A DNA stretch of 64,000 bases from Cryptomeria japonica (Eukaryota > Streptophyta > Pinopsida > Cupressales > Cupressaceae): NCBI RefSeq assembly GCF_030272615.1, contig NC_081414.1, positions 911,963,009 through 912,027,008 of the forward strand, written 5' to 3'. Both the position numbers and the translations under genes were made by a program. Below the pieces are notes generated by a model. That model was given only the letters and a program-made list of their open reading frames with translations, made no database searches and was not told the origin of the DNA. This document shows, in pieces, positions 1 to 11,129 of this stretch (position 1 is the stretch's first letter; each line of letters starts with the position of its first letter).

Positions 1-470
1 TGTACATAGGAGACCTCTTGGTTATATAGCCAAGGTGAGTACATAGGAGTGCATAAGATTAAGACAAGTGTCGTAATTAAGACGTGATAACTAAAGTGAA
101 AATCTATCATCCCACCTAAAGTGGAAAAGTGATAGTGTGATATCACCACTAAATATGGGTCACCCACCAAAGGTGAAAAAGTGCAACCATGAAAGGTAGA
201 TATGATAATGTGACAAAGGCACTAAAGGTGGGGACACCACATAAAGTGAAAAAGATAACATAACAATGCCACCTAAAGTGGAGATACTCCAACAAATTCC
301 CTAAGTAAGCTTAAGTGACATGTTATTAGGACCTAGGTGAGAAATAACCAAGGTAAAATATCTTAATTACACCAACAATCACAAATTAGACTACTAGAAA
401 CCTAGACTAGAGGGAACTTCATTAAGGGGTTAAGCAAGGAGTGATTGTACAAGAAGTGAGTAATTTTTTA
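1..470. repeat. Degenerate short hairpin repeats, likely old LTR debris
   Basis: No coding sequence is visible. Between about 110 and 290 a short motif of the form CACC-TAAA-GTGG, which can fold on itself, recurs about five times with changes, separated by AAAAGTG-like spacers. A similar motif (CCACCTTTAGTGG) occurs inside the solo LTR at 35282-35720, so this may be a decayed piece of a related LTR. That link is inference from the shared motif only. Confidence 0.35.
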
Positions 471-998
471 ATTTTATTGATTATTTTTTAAAAACTTCTT
501 TCACAACGAAGGACCCCACGACATGTGTTGGTGTCTAGGAGAGCTATTGGCATCTAAATTATGTGTTAGCATATAAAGGATGCATTATCATTCATCTATC
601 ACGCTATTCCAGGCAAAGGCCACATTAGTGTGTGAGGAAAAATAAGCCTTGTCAAAATACTAATATATATTTACTATGATATAATCTAGGATACTAATAT
701 ATAATATATTAAAAATTATATATATGCTTGATATAATAATTACAATTTAATATTATATATCCATGTATCCCTCCATCTATATATCTTCTCCCTTTATCCC
801 TCTCTCTTCCTACCTCCCCCTCTATCTCCCTCACCTTATTTCTATCTCTACCCTCCTCTCATCCTTCCTCTATCTCTATATCTCTCCCTTACTCCCCCCT
901 CTCTCTCTATACCTAGTATCTCTATCTCGAGCTCCCTCTCTTGTATCATACTATCCTACTCTCCCTTTCCCTTCAGCTCTACCTTTCTCTCTTTTATC
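471..998. other. AT-rich then pyrimidine-rich non-coding stretch
   Basis: Positions 650-760 are very AT-rich with TATATA runs. Positions 763-990 are an almost pure C/T/A tract of irregular CTCTCTATCTC microsatellite type. The open frame over this tract is a low-complexity Ser/Leu/Tyr/Pro translation and is not a credible gene. The tract ends where homology to the element E LTR begins, so the outer end of that LTR has been lost or replaced here. Confidence 0.6.
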
Positions 999-1373
999 AG
1001 ATTACAATTTACTTGCAGAGAAAGCTCTTCACAGGAGTACCACTACCCAAAGATTCAGAGATAACTCAATAGCCATAAGACTCTTCACACAACCTCTATC
1101 TCACGCACCTCATATATAGGAGATACAATACAAGAAATTGACAAATGGTATTACAAAACCATGGGCTAAAACCACCAAATAAAGTAGAGCCGACCTTATC
1201 TCCAATCTAGATGCCCTATGACGTGTCAAAACACACATCAACATGTGTTCCTCCCTTCTACAACTCATTTATGTGTCTGATGCAATTTATATTTCTAATT
1301 TCAGGAGTCCAAACTTTCAGAGGCCATAACTTGTGAATCGGGTGTCCGATTGATGAACTGTTTGATGCGTCGG
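999..1373 (-). repeat. Element E 3' LTR, left fragment
   Basis: Collinear with about 21652-22025 of the right LTR, sharing the stretch around AGAAAGCTCTTCA and CTCAATAGCCATAAGACTCT. It stops exactly at the GTCGG duplication flanking element B (1369-1373). Confidence 0.8.
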
Positions 1374-1710
1374 TGTAAAGTGGAAAATTGAACCCTAGTG
1401 ACTCCCGACCTAGGAGAAGGAAAGGAAGTCACTAGGATGATTTTCACTTGGGAGATACTTTACATTCAAAAGAGGGGCTTGAATCCACTAGATCCAAATC
1501 CAAGGGGAACAAGGATATGAATTCCAAGTGGATTACAAGGGTTGGAAAGTGATTTTCCCTCTTTTGTAAATAGACATGTTGATTATGTAGAAAAGGGAGA
1601 TAAAATGAATGAAATGAGGAGCTAGCGGTTTGGGAGCATGCTATAATTTTGGATCCGATATATTCAAATTGATACGGATCTTCCCTGCACATTTGGAGAA
1701 AAGTCATCGA

Positions 1711-1735
1711 GACCGTGCTGAAAGTGCACACGGTC
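1711..1735. other. Hairpin GACCGTG...CACGGTC in element B LTR
   Basis: A 7-bp perfect stem closes over a short purine-rich loop. Related hairpins occur at 12721-12746 in the element's internal region and 13496-13522 in its other LTR. Confidence 0.5.
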
Positions 1736-2029
1736 CTTCGAAAATTCTGTGCACCGAAAAGGGTTTTTTTGTCTCTGTAAATGAAATTTGATCCTGCAAT
1801 TATAGTTGCGCACCTGCAACCTTGTAGATCTGTAATTGATGATGATGATTGCTTTTCTTCTTGAATGTAATCACAAATGTTGTATGAAATGGCATGTAAC
1901 ATGACAAAACCCTAACACACACATGCTTGCAAATGAATGTTGTAATGTTGCTCCAATGGATGAATGAAGAAGACACATGAAGTGAGAACTTGGTGGATGC
2001 TTGAAGACTTGAACGCTTGATGAAGACCT

Positions 2030-2453
2030 TGTTAAAATCTGAGAAACAGATTACAACCCAAAATTGAATTGAAAGAGATAGATCAAATAAACTGTAAATA
2101 CAAATGAAATAAACAACATAACAATGATACCGAGAGAAAACTGATGTGAAGTGCTCCAAGGAAAAATAGCATCAGATTACTATCTCCAACTATATGAAAA
2201 TACAAGCAAGGTAGCATGTTTATACAGACTCAAGAAAGGGGTGGAGATTGCAATACTGACCAATGAGGAGAGACCACCATGATGGTCTAAACATAGTAAA
2301 TGCACCTCCTCATAGCATGTCGACACCTCAATACCCACTTGTCTTAAGTAAACATGCTTTATTAACCTAAGCAAGCTTAATTAAAGTGTAGGAAAAACCT
2401 AGGAAAAGGGAAAATAATAAACCCAACTAGAAAAATAAAAACCTATACTAACA
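2030..2453 (-). repeat. Element A 3' LTR
   Basis: Begins TGTTAAAATCTGAG and ends ACTAACA. It pairs with 7770-8189 along its length, with scattered substitutions and small indels. Confidence 0.9.
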
Positions 2454-2466
2454 CCCCCCCTTAAGC
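2454..2466 (-). promoter_or_regulatory. Element A polypurine tract
   Basis: A run of seven C followed by TTAAGC on the plus strand is GCTTAAGGGGGGG in the element's sense, directly before the 3' LTR. This is the expected plus-strand primer site. Confidence 0.7.
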
Positions 2467-2647
2467 ATAGCTTAGGTGGGTGAAAATATGGGTCCTGACA
2501 AATGAAGCCTGATGAGGTACCCATGTACATAATCCTCCCCCCCAACAAAGAAGAAGCTCCCCCCAACAAAGGAGAATACACCCCCCCCAAAATAGAGAGA
2601 GAGAAAGAAAAAAGGAACTAAGAAGCCCCCCCAACAAAACAGAACAC

Positions 2648-4270
2648 CTACCGCACCCCAAGCAAATCTCTCAAATGAATGAACTTGATTTCAATGAAGG
2701 GTTTGGTGAAGATGTCTATAGTTTGATCTGATGTCGAACAATACTGAAGATCAAGAACCTTCTCATGAACCAATTCTCGAATGTAGTGCATGTGAATCTC
2801 AATGTGCTTGGTCCGTTGATGATGGACCGGATTGCGAGAGATCTGAATAGCACTCTGGTTGTCACAAAAGATGATTGTAGGCTTTTGAAAGGAAATGCCA
2901 AACTTAGTGAGAATGTTCTGAAGCCAAATGGCCTTAGTAGCAGCATTAAGTGCTCCTTGATACTCAGCCTCAGTAGATAAAAGAGCAATAGCAGATTTTC
3001 TTGCTCGACCAAGAAACTGGACCAGAACTAAGAGAGAAGCAATACCTTGAAGTGGACTTGCGATCCTGAGAATCACCTGCCCAATCTAAATCTGTATATC
3101 CCACCAATTCAATATCCACACCCACTGTATAATGAATCCCATAACTGTGAGTACCCTATATATAGTGAAGAATCCTCTTAGCTGCTTTCCAATGCAACTC
3201 ATATGGTTCCTGCATGAACCTAGAGACCAGACCCACTGCATATGAAATATCAAGCCTCGTGTGAGTCAAATATATGAGGCTTCCAACTAATTGATGATAC
3301 AAGGTAGCATCTGCCAAGGGTGAAGAACAAGAAGCCTCAAGTTTGACTCCTGACAGAAATGGAGTCGGTGCGAGCTTACAGTTAGCCATGCGAAATCTCA
3401 AGAGCATATCAAGAGCGTACTTAGGTTGTCCAACAAAGATACCAGAAGGCGACTGAGTGATCTCAATCCCTAAGAAGTAGTGTATTAGGCCTAAGTTAGA
3501 CATCAAGAAGCGATCATGAAGGGCAGTTTTGACTGCCTTGATACGGGATGAGTGACTCCCAGTGATCAACAAGCCATCAACATAGAGAACAAGGAAGGTG
3601 AGAATATCATCCTGCTGCAACATGTAGACGTTTAGATCAGAATGGCACCGAATGAACCCAACTGACAAAAGGAAGGAGCCCATCTTGGCATACCAGGCAC
3701 GAGGGGCTTGTTTAAGGCCATAGAGAGACTTCTGAAGGCAAAAAACAAGTGAAAGATCCTAGACGAACCCCTATGGTTAATCCATATATATCTCCTCCTA
3801 AAGGTTGCCATGAAGAAAAGCACTCTTCACATCCATCTGATGAACTTCCCAATGATGGGCTGCAGCAATAGCAAGGACAAGCCGAATGGAATTCATCTTG
3901 GCAACTGACGCAAAAGTCTCAGAGTAGTCAATCCCATCAACCTGGGAGAATCCTTTGGCGGCTAGGTGAGCCTTATACTTATCAAGTGACCCATCTGCAA
4001 CAAATTTTGTTCAGTAGATCCACTTGCACTGAACAAGATTCCTTCCCTTAGGAAGAGGGACTAAATCCCAAGTATGGTTCCTCTCCAAGGAATTGAACTC
4101 CTCCTACATAGCTGCATCCCACTCAAGGACACTTGAAGCTTCCTGAAATGTCTATGGATCAGAAGCTGTAGAAAAGAAGAGATGTGGAGCATGCTCAAAT
4201 TGTGACCTTGTTGTTCTCTCATCTAAAGGATCACCAACCCAATCACCTACTGACTCCAATGTCTAACAAG
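2648..4270 (-). pseudogene. Element A reverse transcriptase and RNase H, broken
   Basis: RNase H is clearest at 2648-3076, with the copia motifs STEAEY, CDNQSAI and TKHIEI followed by DIFTKPF near the end. Reverse transcriptase spans roughly 3156-4150 and includes MDVKSAFLHG-type sequence near 3820 and the box LYVDGLLITGS near 3580. That box has lost the second catalytic Asp (normally YVDD). Several stops and frame changes separate the pieces. The upstream part near 4280-4460 is an acidic Ser/Asp-rich linker typical of the integrase-RT junction in copia polyproteins. Confidence 0.85.
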
Positions 4271-5303
4271 CCCAAAGAGGCCTAGTAGCTGAAGAATGAG
4301 GAGAATCTGGAGGAGAATCATCACCCTCTGAAGGATGACTAAGAGAAGAGGAAGATGAATCCTCGCCATCGTCATCTGAAGTGGAGGAAGAAGACTCCTC
4401 AGAAGGATCAGGAGGATTAAAATCCTCAGAAGAACTATCATCATGAAGTCGCAATGTCTCCATAGGAATGAGAGATGGAGAAGTGGTAGAAGAAGAACTG
4501 GAAGTATCCTCCTCAAAATGAACACTCCTCTCAATGAAAAGATCATGTGTGGTAGGATGGAGAAGCCTGTAGCCTTTAACACCATCTGGATACCCAAGAA
4601 ATATGCAAGGCTTACTCTACAGATCCATAGCCTTGCATTTCTCTACTGGAATGTGGGCCCATGCAGAAGACCCAATCACTCAGAAGTGTTTGACTGTGGG
4701 TTTTTTACCAGTCCCAGCTTGAAAAGGAGTTACCCCCTTCACAGCTCGATGAGGAACTCGATTCTAGATATAACATGCACAGTTGATGGCCTTTGCCCAA
4801 TATTGAGGTGCCAATGATCTTGAGTGGATCATATAATTATCCATTTCCTTCAAGGACCGATTCTTACGTTTTGCAACTCCATTTTGTTGTGGAGTGTAGG
4901 GAACTGTGTGTTGAAGATCAATGCCTTCTGAGATACAAAACTGCTCAAACCTCTGGTTGACATATTCCCCCCCATTATCGGTGTGCAAAACCTTGATGGT
5001 TTTCCCTGATTTCTTCTCTGCAAAGGCTTTGAATTCTTGAAAATACTCAAATACCTCAGACTTTTGTTTGACAAAATATACAAAGGTTTATCGAGAAAGA
5101 TCATCAATGAATGTCAAGACATATTTAGCCCTGCTGAAAGAAGGATTTGGAAATGGTCCTGCTAAACCACTGTGAACTATCTCCAAAAGTTGTGTGGCTC
5201 TCCATGCTTTGCCTTTATCAATTTTTTCTTTAGGGTGCTTCCCAAGAATGCATCCTTGAAAAACTCCATCAAGAAATAGAATAGAAGGCAACCCTATAAC
5301 CAT
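4271..5303 (-). pseudogene. Element A integrase, broken
   Basis: The core shows TDNGGEY and [15 protein letters not shown] at 4764-4988, the second Asp and the Glu region of the copia integrase core. The first Asp region at 5088-5303 reads IVHSGLAGPF, where the usual Asp after HS is Gly. The segments lie in different frames, so no continuous integrase remains. Confidence 0.85.
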
Positions 5304-5360
5304 GTCATGCTGACTGAGCTACTGCAAGTAGCGGTAGTTCAAGTGGCCAAACCGCTAATG

Positions 5361-6176
5361 CTAGAAATGACTCACCTCATATGAGTGAGTAAGGAATGCA
5401 AGTGAAGGAGAATTAGGAACAATGTGAGAAAAGTGATACAGTCTAGACTGATTATCCGCCTTTCCCACTACAATTGTAGGCCCATTATGCATCTCACTAA
5501 TTACCATTGTGTCTGGAGTGAACTCAACCCGCTTGCTAGAGCCAGTGCAAATGATCTGATAGACAGATAGGAGATTAGTTGATAAAGATTGAGCACAAAG
5601 GACATCCTGAAATGTTCCTTCACCCACATCAACAGACCCTCTCCCATGAACTTCACTAGGAGTGTCATCACCCAATAGAATAGATGGCATAGAACATGAC
5701 TCCAAGGAGGAAAAACTATCCTTTGATGAAGCCATGTGATGCGAAGCACCCGAGTTGATAATCCAGGAATTAGACTGGGAAACAACAACAATAAGGGCCT
5801 TTCCCTTTCCTTTCCCCTTACTTGTGTCCTTTGAAGATTCCTGAGATGAACTTGGTTTGACAGAATTAGGCACCTTGATGTTGTTCTTTTCTAAAAGATG
5901 AGTCAAATGATCAATTTGCTTCTTTAGACATTTATGTTCATCATGACCAGGTTTCTTACAATAGGAACGCTTAGTTTTCTCCTTCTTGGGCTTGTCACCC
6001 TTTGAAGAAGATGCATCTTTAGTTGCTTTTGAAGTAACTGCCTTTTGTTCTTGCTTCTTTTCTCCTTGGTTATTTTGTTTCTTTTCTTGCTTGGAAAGCC
6101 CATTTTGATCTTTTGTACCTTGGTTGGCAACCAAGGCTTGAGATTTAGAGGGCTTAATTGTGCCCATTTGAATCAA
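5361..6176 (-). pseudogene. Element A Gag C-terminus and protease
   Basis: A Lys-rich stretch leads to a half zinc knuckle (YCKKPGHDEHKC), then the protease motif WIINSGASHHM. Functional copia proteases have DSG here, and this one has NSG, so the catalytic Asp is lost. It is separated by a stop from the Gag N-terminal part at 6198-6746. Confidence 0.85.
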
Positions 6177-6197
6177 CTTTTCTTGTTCTTGTGTAAG

Positions 6198-6746
6198 TTA
6201 TTTTGCAAAATCATCAAGAGAAGGCATTTTAAAGTTGGTTCCTAAGGCACTTTTTGTAGCATAGAAAATAGACACAAAAACTAAATAGTTTGAACCAAGT
6301 TTGGAAAGAATGCTTAGAATCAATTGTGAATCTTTCTTATATATCCCACATGCCTTCAATTGCAATCTTACAGCCTTTAGTTTTGTGAAGAAGTCTTGAA
6401 TTGTATCAAAATTACATGGATTTATCCCTATTAGCTCATTCTCCAATTGGTGTCCCCTTAACTCATCTTTTTTACCAAACAACCCTTGTAATGTTGTCCA
6501 TACATCATTTGGAGTTGTAGCATATTCACCATGAAAAAGAAGATCATAAGATATAGACATACATAGAGTACCATAAGCTTCATCACATTTGTTAAACCAT
6601 TTTGGCTTTTCTGCAATTAGTGTTGGTTCAGTTTCAAGTCCCATAGTTACTCTAAAAACCCCCAACTTCTTAAAATAGATTGTCATTTTTTATTTCCAGT
6701 CATAGTAGTTGTAAGGTGTGAGTATTGGTACTGTATTTTGATTCAT
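6198..6746 (-). pseudogene. Element A Gag N-terminal part (UBN2-like)
   Basis: The likely start is the ATG at 6744-6746, giving MNQNTVPILTPYNYYDWK. That is a typical copia Gag opening (xxNYxxWK). A TAA stop follows DWK, and the frame then reopens with MTIYFKKLGVF and runs to 6198. Motifs such as ELIGI and DFFTKLKAV fit the copia Gag (UBN2 family) helical region. Confidence 0.8.
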
Positions 6747-7757
6747 TTTAATGCGAAAAGTAAGATTGCTTGTGCAGGAAAGAGAGACGAAAAACTTAGA
6801 GAGAGCACATTGGACCAAACCCCCTTTGTACTAGATCAGAAATGACCCCCCCTAGATATTATAAGGTGGCACTTTATAATTTAGTGCATTTACAATGCTG
6901 TAGTTATTTTCTAGAGTTTTACAAAGTCCAAAAAATGGACACAAATACTGAAGGCAAAAATAATATCTCAGAATATGAGCATCAAACCAACACCAATGTA
7001 TTCTACTCGAAAAAATATCCACTTTCAAAAAACTAATGGCCTGAATCCGAGATCATATTTGAAAGTTATAATGGTTTGAAGTTCATAAAATAGGGACTTC
7101 CCTTCAGATCTGGTGATAAAACTTAATTTCTGGAAAATTGGTAACTTCTAAGAAAACATTGATTGTACCACTGCAAAGAGCATGAAAAAATACCCCATTT
7201 CAAAAAAAATTGCACTAAAAACTACCTCCATATGACTGAAAAAACCTCATTTGAAGATCAGATGCAAAAATGAAAACTGCAATGGTGAGGGGTTTGGCTG
7301 AAGCTTTCCGACGTGATTTTCAAAATATCTGTTGAGTGAATAAAAAATCTGGCAATGACCTAGATGGTTTTTTCCAGAAGCAAAACAAACCAAGAAAGCA
7401 TTTTTCTTTATCACTTTCGGAAGATGGGGCCACAGTGTTAAAAAAACTCCTTCAACAAGGAAAAACGACATGCAAAGCTTCTGGTGTCTGATCTGCACAC
7501 ACTTTATATGAAAATAGAGGTTTTTGGGCCTTCCAAACACAAAGGAAAGGTTTGTTAGGCCTGAAAACACACTATTTAAAAGTTCCTTCACAAATCTAAG
7601 CTTCAAAAACTTTGTTTTACAAAAAAAAAACATATATGTAAAACAATATTACCGGATCTTCATAAACCTTTGCTGGTTTTTCAGATCATGCAAAATGCAA
7701 AAGAAAACACATCAAGATTTTACAAGATCTCTACAATAATCTAATCTTTCAAAACAG
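6747..7757 (-). other. Element A 5' untranslated leader
   Basis: About 1 kb between the primer site and Gag, with no motif-bearing frame. Short open stretches here are Phe/Lys-rich by composition only. Confidence 0.6.
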
Positions 7758-7769
7758 ACTCTTGTACCA

Positions 7770-8189
7770 TGTTAAAATCTGAGAAACAAATTACAACCCA
7801 GAATTGAATTGAAAGAGATAGATCAAATAAACTGTAAATACAAATGAAATAAGCAACATAATAGTGATACTGAGAGAAAACTGATGTGAAGTGCTCCAAG
7901 GCAAAATAGTATCAGATTACTATCTCCAACTATATGAAAATACAAGGTAGCATGTTTATATAGACTCAAGAGAGGGGTGGAGGTGGCAATATGGACCAGT
8001 GAGGAGATACCACAATGATGGTCTAAACATAGTAAATGCACGTCCTCATAGCATGTCGACACCTCAATACCCACTTGTCTTAAGTAAATATGCTTTACTA
8101 ACCTAAGCAAGCTTAATTAAAGTGTAGGAAAAACCTTGGAAAAGGGAAAATAATAAACCCAACTAGAAAAATAAAAACCAACACAAACA
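7770..8189 (-). repeat. Element A 5' LTR
   Basis: Copy of 2030-2453, with the tRNA-iMet-like primer site immediately beside it at 7758-7769 (element sense) and the GACCT duplication after it at 8190-8194. Confidence 0.9.
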
Positions 8190-8989
8190 GACCTTTTGCT
8201 TGAATTTTGCTTATTATCCTTATCTTGCCTATTCTTTCTTATTATCGAATGAGGGAATTGAATCTCCTTTTATACATGCCCAAGAGAATTAATTTTTAAC
8301 CATCCCAGGCCGACAAAGAGAGATTGAAATCCCCGAAGAGAAAATTAAGCAAAAGGGGCCGGATGGACCCATCTTAGGGCCTCTTTAAGAGGGAGGACAT
8401 GGGCACCACACCTCTATCCAAGAGGGATGAGGGTGCCACACCCCTATCCTGCCCTATCTTGGGGCTCAGATAGGGTCTTGAGGCAGCATAAGGGCCACAA
8501 TAGGAGGATACTCGGGATGAAAGTGCAGAAAGAGGTCTTAGTCGAGGGAGAGATGCAGTCGCTTAGGTGAGGACCTAAAACGTAGTCAAAATTGCAAGGG
8601 TCGCAATTTTTGGACACTACATTTAGCCCCCACTTTAGCGGGAGTATGGCTTACGCCAATACTACCGGTAAAGTAGAAGAAAAAGAGAGATGAAGATGAG
8701 AGATACAGAGCAATACCACAAGGAGTATAAGACTTCACTAATCTTCAGGAACAAAGGACCCAATCTTAGAGTCTTAACTCGCTCAAACATATGCAAGAGC
8801 ATACAAGACCAAAAGAACAAGACCAACAAAAACATCACAAAAGACACACAACAAAGACAAAACACACAAGGCCACACATCAACTAGCCGAAGAGACCTCG
8901 ATACAAATGTCTCAAACAACTAATTGAAACACAAAGACCAATGCCATCACATAAACACCAATAATCACATAAAAGAGCAAATTTGACAT

Positions 8990-9200
8990 TATCCATGAAC
9001 CATCAATAGTAAAACTATGGGTTCATGAGAGGAAGGAGAGAGAGGACATGAATACACACTTTGGTGATCCATGAGAAGAAAGGCGAACAAAAGGAAACCA
9101 TGGACATCTTTCCCATAGAATTAGGTGATCCATGGAGAAAAGGGAGATGTAAAAACTAGCCCCTAGAGTTTGTCTAGGTGATCCATGTAAGGGAGGAAGG
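8990..9200. repeat. Imperfect repeats containing GGTGATCCATG
   Basis: GGTGATCCATG-type units followed by purine-rich sequence recur three times at roughly 60-65 bp spacing, just beyond the minisatellite. Confidence 0.5.
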
Positions 9201-9319
9201 TGAGAACACTGTTAGTTCCACTCAACCTCATGTGCATGTGTGTAAGTGAGGTTTGAAGCACCTCATAGGAGTCTATGCCCGAGTATGCTACAACCTATAT
9301 AAGATGTATAGTACAAATG

Positions 9320-9722
9320 TCAAGAAAGGCATGACATCTCACTCTAAGAGACAATGCTCTGGTTCCGAGAATAATCACCTTGTATAAAAGAAAAAGTGGC
9401 GACATCTCATTCTAAGAGGTTGTGCTTTGGTTTTGAGAATGACCCACTATACAATAAAAAAGTGGCGACATCTAGCTCTAAGAGGCTGCCCTCTGGTTCC
9501 GAGAATGACCCACTGTACAAAATAAAATTGGGCAACATCTCGCTCTAAGAGGCTTCCTTGTGGTTCTGAGAATGACCCACTATACAAAAGGAAAAGTGGC
9601 GACATCTCACTCTAAGAGGCTACCCTCTAGTTCTGAGAATGACCCATTGTACAAAAGAAAAAGTGGTGACATCTCACTCTAAGAGGCTGCCCTCTGGTTC
9701 TGAGAATGACCCACTATATAAG
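9320..9722. repeat. 67-bp minisatellite, about six units
   Basis: Each unit carries GACATCTC-CTCTAAGAGG, then CTCTGGTTC-GAGAATGACCCA and an AAAAG spacer. Six units follow head to tail with scattered substitutions. It lies in the 3' part of element B in the minus sense, beyond the Gag region. Confidence 0.85.
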
Positions 9723-11129
9723 AGATACAATGCGTGAGAGAAATATAGTACAAAAGGAGCAGCGTGGGTACCCCCCCCTTAATATGTCAACATAGTTCAA
9801 TGTTGATATCTTAAGGAAAGTAGAACAAGGATACCTACATTTCAACACAAAGAAGATATCCATTATGTAACAATGTCATAAATCCAAGAAAGAGAGGGAA
9901 TACTCTTCAAGCAAGGGTAAGATAGTTGAAAAGAGATCTCTTGTTGTAAGTGTAAAGGAGATCCTTGGAGGAGAAGATATCTTTTCTCAAAAAGACATCC
10001 ACCTCCAAGAGGAATTGTCTTAGACAAGTATAACATATTCTAGAATGAAGCACAGAAGAGAATAAGAATTCAATCATTCCTCCTATTGCTAGGTGAAAGG
10101 GATTCTTGATGAAGGATGACTCACTTTTATCCCAATGGGGATGGGTGAATTTATTATAGATGTACATTACCAAGTGTGAAAGAGGTTATAGTCAAGGACT
10201 TACACCTCTTGTAAACAATTTCACACAAGGAATGGCATCAAGTAATAAAACTCAGACCATCCACAACATAGGAAAGAGTGGATCCTTAGAGAAAGAGAGA
10301 GAAAGAGAGAGATCATTGCCCCCCAAGTGTAGGGACAACGAGAAGAGCTTACACAATCTTCTAGAGAGAGATTAAACACAAGCAAATGCAAAATAAACTT
10401 ATATGAACATATGCAAGAAAAGACATTAGTAAAATACATGTCTCAAGAAGTGGTAATCTTCTAAGAGAAGAGAGAAATAAAATCAAATATTCTGCAAGAG
10501 GGATTATTCATAAGAAAGTACCATTGTAAGAAATGATAATCACATATGAAAAATGCAGCCCCTAAAGGAAATAATGATAAATGAGAAAGAAAGAGAAAGA
10601 AGGGGAATCCTTGCCCCACAAGTGAGAAGAACAAGGAGAAACATTACACATCTACTAATGGAGATCATTTTCAAGCGACATGCCTTCCGAATGGAATGAA
10701 TCCTCTCAAGGAAGGGTCATCTACTTTACAGGAGACCACTCCATGCTAGGTGCATATCATATTTGTAAATAATCACAACCATAGAAGAGGTAAGATTTCC
10801 AATAGAATTAAGAGAAGAAGAAAAGATGCTCCTCTTCAAGCAAAGAGAAAAACCAAAGAACAATCATATGATCACATACCTTTATGCAAGAAAGGAGATC
10901 TAATAATGAATAATGCATGAAGATAAATTAATGGGAAAAAAGAAGAAGAAGTGGGCTTCATGTTGCTACCCCAAAGTATTTAAAATTGAAACAATACCAC
11001 CACAAATGATAAAGAGCCCCCAGTTAAGTTGGCTAGTTATGTCATAGGGTGAAGAGAAACATGAGAAGAGAAGAAGTGCTAAGGCACTATGTTCATGTCA
11101 AGGAAGACAACTAGATCTATTGTAAGAGA

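Larger units (their letters stand above)
2030..8189 (-). mobile_element. Ty1/copia LTR retrotransposon A, decayed
   Basis: LTRs at 2030-2453 and 7770-8189 flank a 5.3-kb body. The target duplication GACCT is at 2025-2029 and 8190-8194. In the minus sense the order is Gag, protease, integrase, reverse transcriptase, RNase H. A degenerate tRNA-iMet primer site (TGGTACAAGAG) lies at 7758-7769, and a G-rich polypurine tract lies at 2454-2466 beside the 3' LTR. Coding is broken by many stops. The protease triad reads NSG instead of DSG and the reverse transcriptase box reads YVDG instead of YVDD, so it is dead. It is inserted in the 3' LTR of element B. Confidence 0.9.
1374..8621 (-). repeat. Element B 3' LTR, interrupted by element A
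   Basis: LTR sequence occupies 1374-2029 and resumes at 8195-8621, starting TGTAAAGTGG and ending GGACACTACA. It aligns along its length with 13160-16862 once insertions A and D are removed. The last ~30 bp differ: the right copy is shorter and ends GCAGGCA. Confidence 0.8.

Noticed and set aside
763..1119. Open frame of 118 codons in the pyrimidine-rich tract
   Set aside because: Low-complexity Ser/Leu/Tyr/Pro translation of a C/T microsatellite; no motif and no gene context.
4443..4817. Plus-strand open frame of 124 codons
   Set aside because: Lies opposite the integrase-RT linker of element A and is a shadow of the real minus-strand coding relic.
8690..8923. Overlapping frames on both strands in element B near the 3' LTR
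   Set aside because: Low-complexity Lys/Thr/Asn or Phe/Leu/Val translations; no Gag or Pol motif.
9320..9722. CRISPR-like regular repeats
   Set aside because: Units are contiguous 67-bp tandem copies without unique spacers, in a plant retroelement; a minisatellite.
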